NCBI RefSeq assembly: GCF_900169175.1 | Contig: NZ_FXZM01000003.1 | Coordinates: forward strand, 186,001 to 250,000 | Direction: 5' to 3' | Length of the DNA stretch: 64,000 nucleotides | DNA from: Brevibacterium jeotgali | GTDB taxonomy: Bacteria; Actinomycetota; Actinomycetes; Actinomycetales; Brevibacteriaceae | In this document: one piece after another, positions 8,167-16,194 of the stretch | How the letters are laid out: the number at the start of each line of letters is the position of its first letter | Numbering within the stretch: the first letter of the stretch is position 1 | Program-made: the position numbers and the translations under genes | The notes under the pieces: model-generated | What the model saw: only the letters and a program-made list of their open reading frames with translations | What the model was told of the DNA's origin: nothing | Databases searched by the model: none

Positions 8167-8994
8167 ATGGCCAACTACACCGCAGCTGACATCAAGGAGC
8201 TCCGCGAGAAGACCGGCGCGGGCATGATGGACGTCAAGAAGGCTCTCGACGAGGCCGACGGCGACCACGCGAAGGCGATCGAGGTCCTCCGTGTGAAGGG
8301 CCTCAAGGGCGCGACCAAGCGTGAAGGCCGCTCCACCTCCGACGGGCTCGTCGCGACGCACGTCGAAGGCGGCGTCGGCACGATGATCGAGTTCAACTCC
8401 GAGACGGACTTCGTCGCGAAGTCGGACAAGTTCATCGAGCTCGCGGACAGCATCCTCGCCCTCGCGGTCGAGCACGGCGCAACGGACGCGGAGTCCTTCT
8501 CCGCGCTGGAGATCGACGGCAAGCCCGTCTCGCAGATCATCACCGAAGGCGGTGCGTCGCTGGGTGAGAAGGTCGAGCTCAAGCGCGTCGTCCGTGTCGA
8601 GGGTGCGAAGGTCGAGTCCTACCTGCACCGCACGAACAAGGACCTGCCCCCGCAGGTCGGCGTGCTCCTGGCGTACGAGGGCGACGACGCGACTGCCGCG
8701 CATGACGTGGCCGTCCACATCGCCGCACTCACGCCCACCTACTTCTCACGCGAAGAGGTGCCGGCCGAACTGGTCGACAAGGAGCGTGCGATCGCTGAGG
8801 AGACTGCCCGCAACGAGGGCAAGCCCGAGCAGGCCGTGCCGAAGATCATCGAAGGTCGCGTGAACGGCTTCTTCAAGGAGAACGTCCTGCTGGACCAGGG
8901 CTTCGCCAAGGAGCCGAAGAAGTCCGTCGCCTCCGTCCTGGAGGAGGCCGGCGTCAAGGCCACAGGCTTCGTGCGCTTCCGCGTGGGCTCCTGA
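8167..8994 (+). CDS. tsf: Elongation factor Ts
   Basis: Guanine nucleotide exchange factor for EF-Tu. The 275-residue protein has the UBA-like N-terminus (MANYTAADIKELREKTGAGM then MDVKKALDEADGD), the TDFVAKSDKF segment that contacts EF-Tu, and a typical C-terminus (LLDQGFAKEPKKSVASVL). AAGGAG is well placed before ATG 8167; the in-frame GTG at 8161 lies inside that region and is less likely. It is followed by a strong hairpin at 9045-9080. Confidence 0.97.
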   Translation: MANYTAADIKELREKTGAGMMDVKKALDEADGDHAKAIEVLRVKGLKGATKREGRSTSDGLVATHVEGGVGTMIEFNSETDFVAKSDKFIELADSILALAVEHGATDAESFSALEIDGKPVSQIITEGGASLGEKVELKRVVRVEGAKVESYLHRTNKDLPPQVGVLLAYEGDDATAAHDVAVHIAALTPTYFSREEVPAELVDKERAIAEETARNEGKPEQAVPKIIEGRVNGFFKENVLLDQGFAKEPKKSVASVLEEAGVKATGFVRFRVGS

Positions 8995-9044
8995 TCAGGA
9001 TCCTGTTCCCTCACTGAGGGAGCCTCGGCGGAGTCCCTCCGCCA

Positions 9045-9080
9045 CGACAGGGCGGCACCCCCACGGGTGCCGCCCTGTCG
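9045..9080 (+). terminator. Hairpin terminator after tsf
   Basis: Perfect 16-bp stem (9045-9060 with 9065-9080) around a CCAC loop, starting CGACAGGGCGGCACCC. No T-tract follows, as is common in G+C-rich actinobacteria. It separates rpsB-tsf from pyrH. Confidence 0.75.
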
Positions 9081-9143
9081 GCATTCCGGATCGGTTCTCC
9101 GGCGCCCGCCGACGGCCGGTGCGCGCACCCGGTCGGTGACCGG

Positions 9144-9149
9144 TAGAAT
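9144..9149 (+). promoter_or_regulatory. Candidate -10 box for pyrH
   Basis: TAGAAT lies 83 bases before the pyrH ATG, downstream of the tsf terminator. The same GTAGAATC context recurs before frr (10015) and dapB (50537). A clear -35 hexamer is not seen. Confidence 0.4.
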
Positions 9150-9232
9150 CGGCCGCGGTCCGCTGGGCGATGGCCCGTTCGAGTGGACCGCCAGCGGAAT
9201 GGTGGCCCCCCGAGCTCGCAGGAGATACGACA

Positions 9233-9991
9233 ATGAACCACACGCCGGTCCACACCTCATCCCGCGATGACGCCCCGTCGCTGCGGACTCACAAGAGGCG
9301 CGTCCTGCTCAAGCTGTCCGGCGAGGTGTTCGGCGGCGGCTCCGTCGGTGTGAATCCCGATGTCGTGTCGCAGGTGGCGCGTCAGATCGCGACGACCATC
9401 CCTGATGTCGAGGTGAGCATCGTCGTGGGCGGAGGCAATTTCTTCCGGGGCGCAGAGCTGTCGCAGCGCGGTATGGACCGCACGCGTGCGGACTACATGG
9501 GGATGCTCGGCACGGTGATGAACTGCCTCGCCCTGCAGGACTTCCTCGAGCAGGCGGGAGTGGATACGCGCGTGCAGACCGCGATCCCGATGTCGCAGGT
9601 CGCGGAGACCTACATTCCGCGGCGGGCGATCCGACACATGGAGAAGAACCGGATCGTCATCTTCGGTGCGGGCGCGGGGATGCCGTTCTTCTCGACGGAC
9701 ACCGTCGCCGCGCAGCGTGCGCTGGAGATCAGTGCGGACGAGGTCCTGATCGCGAAGAACGGGGTCGACGGCGTCTACGACGACGACCCCAGAAGCAATC
9801 CCGACGCGGTCAAGCTCGACACCCTCACCTACCAGGATGCCCTGGTGCGCGGACTCAAGGTCGTCGACGCGACCGCGTTCTCCCTCTGCATGGACAATGC
9901 GCTGCCGATGCGCGTGTTCGGTATGGAGGGCGACGGGTCCCTGGGCAGTGCCATCTCAGGCGAACCGATCGGAACGCTCGTCACCGCCTGA
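9233..9991 (+). CDS. pyrH: UMP kinase
   Basis: Phosphorylates UMP to UDP in pyrimidine nucleotide synthesis; a hexameric amino-acid-kinase-fold enzyme. The 252-residue protein shows [43 protein letters not shown] and the C-terminal [19 protein letters not shown] seven bases before ATG 9233 supports that start; upstream in-frame starts have no such signal. The N-terminus is about 20 residues longer than in E. coli. pyrH-frr-cdsA follow in the usual order. Confidence 0.96.
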   Translation: MNHTPVHTSSRDDAPSLRTHKRRVLLKLSGEVFGGGSVGVNPDVVSQVARQIATTIPDVEVSIVVGGGNFFRGAELSQRGMDRTRADYMGMLGTVMNCLALQDFLEQAGVDTRVQTAIPMSQVAETYIPRRAIRHMEKNRIVIFGAGAGMPFFSTDTVAAQRALEISADEVLIAKNGVDGVYDDDPRSNPDAVKLDTLTYQDALVRGLKVVDATAFSLCMDNALPMRVFGMEGDGSLGSAISGEPIGTLVTA

Positions 9992-10014
9992 GCCTGCGGA
10001 CGGCCCCGAGACCG

Positions 10015-10020
10015 TAGAAT
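10015..10020 (+). promoter_or_regulatory. Candidate -10 box for frr
   Basis: TAGAAT in the 121-base gap after pyrH, in the same GTAGAATC context as upstream of pyrH and dapB. It suggests frr and cdsA can be transcribed separately from pyrH. No good -35. Confidence 0.35.
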
Positions 10021-10112
10021 CGACACCAGCACAGACAGACCGTTATCCCTGCCGGCCGGAACAGCACGAGAAGCGACCGGGGTCCCGGCATGATCGAGGA
10101 ATCGAGGACACC

Positions 10113-10670
10113 GTGATCAAAGAGACTCTCACCGAGGCCCGTCAGAAGATGGACAAGGCGATCGAGGTGACGCAGGAGGAGTTCGGCGCTGTGCGCACCG
10201 GCCGGGCGAACCCGGCGCTCTTCGCGAACCTGACCGTCGAGTACTACGGTTCGCCCACCCCGATGCAGCAGCTCGCATCGTTCCAGGTGCCGGAGGCCCG
10301 CACCGTCGTCATCACACCGTACGACCGCAGTGCGATGGGTGACATCGAGAACGCGCTGCGCAACTCCGACCTGGGTGCGAACCCGGCCAATGACGGCAAC
10401 GTCATCCGCGTGGTGCTTCCGCAGCTCACAGAGGAGCGCCGCAAGGAGTACGTCAAGCTTGTGAAGACGAAGGCCGAGGACGGCAAGGTGTCCATCCGCA
10501 ATATCCGCCGCAAGGCGAAGGAGGCCCTCGAGCGCATGTCCAAGGACGGCGACGTGGGCGAGGACGAGGCGGACCGCGGGATCAAGGAGCTCGACGAGAT
10601 CACGAAGTCGAGGGCAGACGAGGTCGATCGTCTGCTCGATGCCAAGGAAGCCGAACTCCTCGAGGTCTGA
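10113..10670 (+). CDS. frr: Ribosome recycling factor
   Basis: With EF-G and IF3 it splits the post-termination ribosome. The 185-residue length and segments VRTGRANPALFANLTVEYYG, TPMQQLASFQVPEARTVVI and RKEYVKLVKTKAEDGKVSIR are diagnostic. GTG 10113 follows a GAGG five bases upstream and gives the standard RRF N-terminus (VIKETLTEAR). cdsA begins six bases after the stop. Confidence 0.97.
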   Translation: MIKETLTEARQKMDKAIEVTQEEFGAVRTGRANPALFANLTVEYYGSPTPMQQLASFQVPEARTVVITPYDRSAMGDIENALRNSDLGANPANDGNVIRVVLPQLTEERRKEYVKLVKTKAEDGKVSIRNIRRKAKEALERMSKDGDVGEDEADRGIKELDEITKSRADEVDRLLDAKEAELLEV

Positions 10671-10676
10671 CGACAC

Positions 10677-11930
10677 GTGGCAGAGACTCAGGATGCCGCG
10701 CATGCCGATGACCCTCCGCTCCCGTCACGGCGCGAGCTGCGACGGATCGCGGAAGAAGCGGATGCACGCGGCGAGGGGCCGCTGCCGCAGGAGGAGCTCC
10801 TGCGGCGCGCCGTCGCGTCCCGTGACGCCCCAGCGGGCGCGTCAGCGACGGGCGGATCCCCGGAGGACGGGGCCCGTCAGGGTGCGCACGCCGCTTCGGC
10901 ACCGGTAGGCGCGGATACGGCTCCGGCACCGGTAGGCGCGGATGCTGCGGGAGGCCCGGTCGGTGCTCAGAGCGCGACCGGTGTCGCAGGGCCGACGACC
11001 GCAGGGATCCCGATCGGCCACGGATTCGTGACCCCTCCCTCCCGGAGCGGGGCACCTGCGGAGGAGACTCCGCAGCAGACCGAGCCCACCGACGACGGCG
11101 AGCCCAAGGACTACGGGAAGGCCGGCCGCAACCTGCCCGCCGCGATCGGCGTCGGCGTGGTGCTGGGCGGGTCCGTCCTCGCGTCGCTCATCTTCTATCC
11201 CCCCTCGTTCCTCATCATCGTGCTGGTCGGGGTGTGCCTGGCCATGTGGGAACTCGCGGAGGCGCTGTCGCGCTCCGGCGCCCACGTGTCGCGCATCCCG
11301 GTGATCGTCGCGAGCGCGTGCATGGTCCTGGCGACGTATGTCGGAGGTCGCGAGGCCCTGTGGGTCGCCTTCACGGCCGGGGCAGGTGCTGTCCTGCTCT
11401 TCGCGCTGCTGGAGAGGCGCACCGGGAACGCGGTCAAGGACGTGTGCCTGAGCCTCTTCGCACTCACCTACGTGGGCCTCATGGCCAGCCTCATCGTCTA
11501 CCTGCTCACGCTGCCGGACGGGAACCTGCTGGTCATCTGCTTCCTGGCGGTCGTGGTCGCGAGTGACATCGGCGGCTACATCGCGGGGGTCCTCTTCGGC
11601 AAGCACCCGATCGCTCCGTCGATCTCCCCCAAGAAGTCGTGGGAGGGCTACGCCGGGTCGGCTCTGCTGTCCACTGCGGTGGGCGTCGGGATGGCGATCT
11701 GGACCTTCGGCGCTCCGATGTGGACGGGGATCGCCCTCGGCGTGCTGGTACCCGCCTTCGCCACCCTGGGCGACTTCTCCGAATCGATGATCAAACGGGA
11801 TCTGGAGCTCAAGGACATGGGCTCGCTCCTGCCGGGGCACGGCGGGGTCATGGACCGTCTCGACTCGATCCTGCCGACCGCACCGATCGCGCTCGTCCTC
11901 TTCAGCTTCCTGCCCGGCTTCGTGGACTGA
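10677..11930 (+). CDS. cdsA: Phosphatidate cytidylyltransferase (CDP-diacylglycerol synthase)
   Basis: Makes CDP-diacylglycerol from phosphatidate and CTP, the branch point of phospholipid synthesis; integral membrane enzyme. Membrane helices begin near residue 150 (AIGVGVVLGGSVLASLIFY). The signature lies in KRDLELKDMGSLLPGHGGVM followed by DRLDS near the C-terminus. At 417 residues it carries an unusual hydrophilic N-terminal extension of about 140 residues rich in Ala, Pro and Gly, including repeats coding PVGAD. It is probably cytoplasmic and disordered. Start is GTG 10677, six bases after frr. Confidence 0.94.
   Translation: MAETQDAAHADDPPLPSRRELRRIAEEADARGEGPLPQEELLRRAVASRDAPAGASATGGSPEDGARQGAHAASAPVGADTAPAPVGADAAGGPVGAQSATGVAGPTTAGIPIGHGFVTPPSRSGAPAEETPQQTEPTDDGEPKDYGKAGRNLPAAIGVGVVLGGSVLASLIFYPPSFLIIVLVGVCLAMWELAEALSRSGAHVSRIPVIVASACMVLATYVGGREALWVAFTAGAGAVLLFALLERRTGNAVKDVCLSLFALTYVGLMASLIVYLLTLPDGNLLVICFLAVVVASDIGGYIAGVLFGKHPIAPSISPKKSWEGYAGSALLSTAVGVGMAIWTFGAPMWTGIALGVLVPAFATLGDFSESMIKRDLELKDMGSLLPGHGGVMDRLDSILPTAPIALVLFSFLPGFVD
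10896..10943 (+). repeat. 27-bp tandem repeat in the cdsA extension
   Basis: CGGCACCGGTAGGCGCGGAT occurs twice, 27 bp apart, coding repeated APVGADTAP-like units in the disordered N-terminal extension. Expected to vary between strains. Confidence 0.7.
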
Positions 11931-12002
11931 CGGGTATCTCCCAGGTGCGTGCCGGACGACGTCCCCTGTCAGAATCCCACGAACATGCGATGATGGGTGC
12001 AT

Positions 12003-13376
12003 ATGTCTGAGACCACTCCCTCCTCGGTGCCCAGGCGGACCTCCTCCCGGAAGCAGGTCCGTCCCATCGTCGAACACGAAGACGGGACGACGTCGAGCAC
12101 GCCGACCCGCAGTGGACGACCCCTCCTCGACTTCCGCGGCCCCCGCGTCTCGCAGCCGCCTCAGCACCTTGCGGACCTGTCGATGGACGAGCGCATCGCC
12201 GCGGTGCAGGAGATGGGACTGCCCGCCTTCCGCGCGAAGCAGCTCTCCACCCACTACTTCGTCCACCATTCCTCGGATGTCGAGCAGATGACCGACCTGC
12301 CGAAGGACAGTCGTGCAGAGCTGGGCGAGAAGTTCTTCCCGCCCCTGCTCACGGAGGTCCACCGTCTGAAGACGGGCAATGGCGACACGATCAAGTTCCT
12401 CTGGCGGCTGTTCGACGGCTCCCTCGTCGAATCGGTCCTCATGCGGTACCGCAGCAGGATCACCCTGTGCGTGTCCTCGCAGTGCGGCTGCGGGATGAAC
12501 TGCCCGTTCTGCGCGACGGGTCAGCAGGGACTCACCCGCAACATGTCTGCCGCGGAGATCGTCGACCAGGTGGTGCGCGCGAACCAGGTGATCGCCGCGG
12601 GTGAACTCGCCGACACCTCTGACGAGGACCGCAATCTCCTCGGGGAGACCGCGGCCGGCGTCGGAGACGAGTCCGGCGGCGAGGGTGCCTCGTCGACGTC
12701 GCCGACCGGCACTGCGGCAGGCGCGAGCCCGACCGCCTCCGGCGGTTCGGCGGAGCGGGTCACGAACATCGTCTTCATGGGGATGGGCGAGCCGCTGGCC
12801 AACTACAAGCGGGTCATGAACGCGGTGCGCCGCTTCGTGGAGCCGGGACCGTCGGGACTGGGCATGTCCGCTCGCCGGATCACGATCTCGACCGTGGGGC
12901 TGGTGCCCGGCATCAACAAGCTCGCGATGGAGGAGATCCCGGTGACGTTCGCACTGTCGCTGCATGCTCCGGACGACGGGCTGCGCAACGAGATGATCCC
13001 CGTGAACACTCGCTGGAATGCGGATGAGGCGATCGACGCGGCGTACGCGTACTACAAGACGTCGGGCAGGCGGGTGAGCATCGAGTACGCGCTCATCAAG
13101 GACATGAACGACCACGCGTGGCGTGCGGGACTGCTCGCGAAGAAGCTCAACGCACGTGGTCGCGGCTGGGTCCATGTGAACCCCATTCCGCTCAACCCGA
13201 CGCCGGGGTCGGTGTGGACTGCGAGCGAGCCGGACGTCGCAGCGGAGTTCGTCCGGGTCCTCCGCGATGCGGGCGTGCCCACGACGATCCGCGACACCCG
13301 CGGCAAGGACATCGACGGTGCGTGCGGGCAGCTCGCCACCTCGCAGCAGGACGACGACGCTGGCACGGCGGACTGA
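12003..13376 (+). CDS. rlmN: Dual-specificity 23S rRNA/tRNA C2-adenine methyltransferase RlmN
   Basis: Radical-SAM enzyme methylating C2 of A2503 in 23S rRNA and A37 in some tRNAs. The 457-residue protein has the cluster motif CGMNCPFC (C163, C167, C170), the methyl-carrying cysteine in TLCVSSQ (C156), FMGMGEPLANYKRV, and the second catalytic cysteine in DGACGQL near residue 441. Compared with typical RlmN it has a low-complexity Ser/Gly/Ala/Thr insertion at about residues 201-251, between the cluster domain and GMGEP, and a charged N-terminal extension. ATG 12003 is preferred over the in-frame GTG six bases earlier. Confidence 0.94.
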   Translation: MSETTPSSVPRRTSSRKQVRPIVEHEDGTTSSTPTRSGRPLLDFRGPRVSQPPQHLADLSMDERIAAVQEMGLPAFRAKQLSTHYFVHHSSDVEQMTDLPKDSRAELGEKFFPPLLTEVHRLKTGNGDTIKFLWRLFDGSLVESVLMRYRSRITLCVSSQCGCGMNCPFCATGQQGLTRNMSAAEIVDQVVRANQVIAAGELADTSDEDRNLLGETAAGVGDESGGEGASSTSPTGTAAGASPTASGGSAERVTNIVFMGMGEPLANYKRVMNAVRRFVEPGPSGLGMSARRITISTVGLVPGINKLAMEEIPVTFALSLHAPDDGLRNEMIPVNTRWNADEAIDAAYAYYKTSGRRVSIEYALIKDMNDHAWRAGLLAKKLNARGRGWVHVNPIPLNPTPGSVWTASEPDVAAEFVRVLRDAGVPTTIRDTRGKDIDGACGQLATSQQDDDAGTAD

Positions 13377-13393
13377 GGAGACTGAGGAGAGGG

Positions 13394-13951
13394 ATGGACA
13401 CCAACTTTCCCCGCATGACGGGCTGGAAGTCCGGCTACGATCCGGCCCAGGTCGACAGCTTCTTCCGCCGCGCGCGGGAGTCCTACAACAGGGACGCCCC
13501 GCAGCCGGGCGACCTGGATGCACGCGCTGTGCGCACCGTCGGCTTCGACCTGGTGCGCAAGGGCTACCACGTGGGGGTCGTCGACGCAGCGCTCGATCGG
13601 CTCGAGGACGCCTTCGCGAAGCAGGCGCGCGACCGCATGGTCTCGCAGGCCGGTCATGATGCCTGGATCCAGGAGCTCACGCGCGCTGCGGGTTCCCTCC
13701 GGGGACGGCTCGAGCGGGCGACGGGCGAACGGTTCAACCGGACGGAGAAGGGTGAGGTCGGGTATGACGTCGGCGAAGTCGACGACCTGTGCGATCGCAT
13801 CCACGCCTACTTCACCCAGGGCAGGCCGATGAGCGTCGACGAGGTGCGGCGCGTGCTGTTCCGCACGCGCAAGGGCGAGGCTGCATACAGTGAGGACCAG
13901 GTCGATGCATTCATCGACCGGGTCGTCGAAGTGATGGCGAGTGTGGACTGA
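13394..13951 (+). CDS. DivIVA-domain repeat protein (four motif copies)
   Basis: A 185-residue protein made of four copies of a short DivIVA-like motif: GYDPAQVDSFF (14-24), GYHVGVVDAALDRL (57-70), GYDVGEVDDLCDRI (123-136) and AYSEDQVDAFIDRV (164-177). Each is preceded by a basic or aromatic residue patch. It lacks the long coiled coil of true DivIVA/Wag31 and resembles actinobacterial DivIVA-repeat proteins of unknown role; a link to cell-pole or division proteins is only inferred. The start ATG 13394 gives MDTNFPRMTGWKSGYD. It lies 17 bp after rlmN, two bp before the next gene. Confidence 0.8.
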   Translation: MDTNFPRMTGWKSGYDPAQVDSFFRRARESYNRDAPQPGDLDARAVRTVGFDLVRKGYHVGVVDAALDRLEDAFAKQARDRMVSQAGHDAWIQELTRAAGSLRGRLERATGERFNRTEKGEVGYDVGEVDDLCDRIHAYFTQGRPMSVDEVRRVLFRTRKGEAAYSEDQVDAFIDRVVEVMASVD

Positions 13952-13953
13952 GC

Positions 13954-14676
13954 GTGAGTGACGTGCAAGAGACATCCGCGGGTGCGGAGACGCCCGCCGC
14001 GCAGGTCGATCCGACCTTCGATCTGCTCGATCGCCCTGTGGCGCTGGAGGGTGCCGACGACATCATCCTCTCCGCCCCCGCACCGGACACCCCCACGGTC
14101 GACGGCCGTCGGGTCGAGGATCCACGGCTGATCGAGGCGCTGTCCGTCCCGCAGGAGTTCACCCGTGCGGACGTGCTGGACCGGGTGGCGAAGCTCGGCG
14201 GAGTGCTCCGTGTGCTGGGCGGTGACGGCGCGTCGAAGCTCCTCGTCTCCTCGGACGTGCCGGAGCCGGCCCGTACCTTCGCGGTGCTGGCGGGGGTGCG
14301 CATCGGTCTGGTCGTCGAGCTCCCGGTCGCAGCCGCCGACGGCGCATCGTCGGTGACGAGGCCCGTCGTCGACGCCGAGACGCTCACGATCCGTGCGCAC
14401 CGCGACGGTGAGGAGACCGCGGAGGAGAGCCCTCACGCGTTCAAGACCGCTGTCCGCACCGTGCGTTCGCACTTCGAGGGCGTGGCCGTCGAAGGCGGGG
14501 GACAGGCACGCGACCTGGACCGCCTGGCGCGCGACTCGCGGATCGTGCCCGCACCCTCCCGACGGCGCGACGGGTCTCGTCGGGCGCTGGTCATCGACGG
14601 CGAGGACGTGCTGCTCGCCGATGTCGCGCAGCACCTGCAGGGGCTTCTGCGGACGAACGGAGCAGACGGACTCTAG
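13954..14676 (+). CDS. Hypothetical acidic protein
   Basis: A 240-residue protein I do not recognise. It starts at GTG 13954, two bases after the DivIVA-repeat gene, so the two are probably coupled. No signal peptide or obvious membrane segment. The central part (about 65-130: FTRADVLDRVAKLGGVLRVL, KLLVSSDVPEPARTFAVLAG) has alternating hydrophobic strands and helices suggesting a folded alpha/beta domain. The C-terminus (RRALVIDGEDVLLADVAQHL) is also orderly, with an acidic linker between. The context is the only clue to function. It ends the forward-strand run; a convergent gene follows. Confidence 0.7.
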   Translation: MSDVQETSAGAETPAAQVDPTFDLLDRPVALEGADDIILSAPAPDTPTVDGRRVEDPRLIEALSVPQEFTRADVLDRVAKLGGVLRVLGGDGASKLLVSSDVPEPARTFAVLAGVRIGLVVELPVAAADGASSVTRPVVDAETLTIRAHRDGEETAEESPHAFKTAVRTVRSHFEGVAVEGGGQARDLDRLARDSRIVPAPSRRRDGSRRALVIDGEDVLLADVAQHLQGLLRTNGADGL

Positions 14677-14739
14677 CGGGCACTCCGCCTGCCCTCCACG
14701 GGGAACGATCACGTCGACCGCGTGCCCGTTCGCTGCGGC

Positions 14740-16038
14740 TCACGTGCGCGGCGCGACTCCGATCGTCCACTGCAGCTCGTCTGGGGCGTATCCGCTCACC
14801 AGGTGGGCGCCGGCGAGCCGTGCCTTGTAGACCCAGGGATTGTGGCTCGCGACAGTGCGCGCGTTCCGCCAATGGCGGTCCAGCGCGGCGGACTCCCGCA
14901 CCGCTGAAGCGCCCAGCGCGTCGAACGCCCGGGTGGCCGCCGCGGGTACCAGCTGGGACAGGACTACCTGGGCGCGGGCGGAGGTGAGCTCCGCATCGGC
15001 GCCCACCTCCGCTCGGATCCCCGCATCGCCCCGCTCGACGTCGTGGGCGCGCTGCAGGGCGCGGGCCGCATCCTGGGTGAGGGCCTCGGCGGCCTGCGCG
15101 GTCGCGGCGAGGTGACCCACGACCTCGAGGAGCTGGGGATCATCCTGCGGCCGGTCGGCATTGCCATGGGAGTACGTGCGTGCCCGGTCACGCACGGACG
15201 ATGCTGTCTCCCGGGCCACCGCCCGCGCGATGCCGGCGTGCGTGGCGAGGAGGACGACCTGGTACAGCGCCGTCTGGTAGCTGAACCGATCGGAGAAGGG
15301 CCTCACGTCCTCGCGCGGCACGCGGGCGCTGGAGAAGACAGCGGTGCCCGTCCCCGTGGTGCGCTGTCCGAATCCGTCCCAGTCGTCGGAGACACGCACG
15401 CCGTCCTGCGCGAGCGGCACGAGGGCGATGCGCAGCGTGCCGTCGGGCCCCGCGGCGGTGGTGTCGGAGTAGTCGGCGAAGATCGACCCCGTCGTGTAGA
15501 ACTTCCGCCCGTCGACGATCGCGTCGGGCGAACCGTCGTCGCTGCTGATCGTCGTGGCGGTCACGCCCCTCGTGACGTCGCCGATCTCGGACCACGCATT
15601 GCCGATCACCGCCCCGTCCGCGAGGCGGCGGGTCCACCTGTTCCGGAACACGGGGTCGACCGTGGTGAGAACGTCCTCGACGAAGGCGATGTGTCCCCGC
15701 CAGATCTGGGCGAGGTTGGAGTCGGCCGCCGCGAGCTCCGTGAGCACCGCTGCCGTCTGCGGTAGGTCGGCGCCGAAGCCGCCGGCCGCCTGCGGCAGAC
15801 GCAGCCGTCCGAAGCCCAGTCGTGCGAGGTCCGCGACGTGGGAGCGGGGCAGCGAGCGCGTGCGGTCGCGGCTGACAGCGTCCTCGCGGATCCGTGCGAA
15901 CGCCTCGGCGAAGTGCGCGAGCAGGCGCGCAGTCGTCGTGGTGCCGGGTCCGTGCGAGTCCAGACCGCGGCTCGCGTCTGCGGCCGGCGCGGGCTCTGGC
16001 TGGTCGGTGGTCCGTGAGGTGGCCTGTGCGGCTGTCAT
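14740..16038 (-). CDS. Acyl-CoA dehydrogenase-fold flavoprotein, DszC/SfnB-like
   Basis: A 432-residue protein with the acyl-CoA dehydrogenase fold. It resembles the flavin-dependent monooxygenase branch (DszC, SfnB and similar, which act with reduced FMN on sulfur compounds) more than true acyl-CoA dehydrogenases. Segments include LPRSHVADLARLGFGRLRLP, GNAWSEIGD, DGRKFYTTGS and, near the end, FDALGASAVRESAALDRHWR. The catalytic glutamate of beta-oxidation enzymes is not evident. Start ATG 16038 has GGGAG at good spacing. The substrate cannot be told; no flavin reductase or sulfonate genes lie next to it. Confidence 0.75.
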   Translation of the reverse strand: MTAAQATSRTTDQPEPAPAADASRGLDSHGPGTTTTARLLAHFAEAFARIREDAVSRDRTRSLPRSHVADLARLGFGRLRLPQAAGGFGADLPQTAAVLTELAAADSNLAQIWRGHIAFVEDVLTTVDPVFRNRWTRRLADGAVIGNAWSEIGDVTRGVTATTISSDDGSPDAIVDGRKFYTTGSIFADYSDTTAAGPDGTLRIALVPLAQDGVRVSDDWDGFGQRTTGTGTAVFSSARVPREDVRPFSDRFSYQTALYQVVLLATHAGIARAVARETASSVRDRARTYSHGNADRPQDDPQLLEVVGHLAATAQAAEALTQDAARALQRAHDVERGDAGIRAEVGADAELTSARAQVVLSQLVPAAATRAFDALGASAVRESAALDRHWRNARTVASHNPWVYKARLAGAHLVSGYAPDELQWTIGVAPRT

Positions 16039-16194
16039 GATGAGCTCCCTGTCGTCGAGGTGATGTCCTGGACGGTACGAGGACTGCAGCGCAGCACGAG
16101 GCGATGGGCTCACAGAACGACGCGATGCGACACGCGACGCCGCACGGGGACCGGCAGCGTCACACGAGGAGTCACAGGAGGCGTCACACGAGGA

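Noticed and set aside
8995..9232. Small gene in the tsf-pyrH gap
   Set aside because: Short open frames there overlap the terminator stem and show no conserved sequence or ribosome binding site.
10842..13523. Reverse-strand frame of about 890 codons across cdsA and rlmN
   Set aside because: Basic, motif-free translation; both forward genes have clear catalytic motifs.
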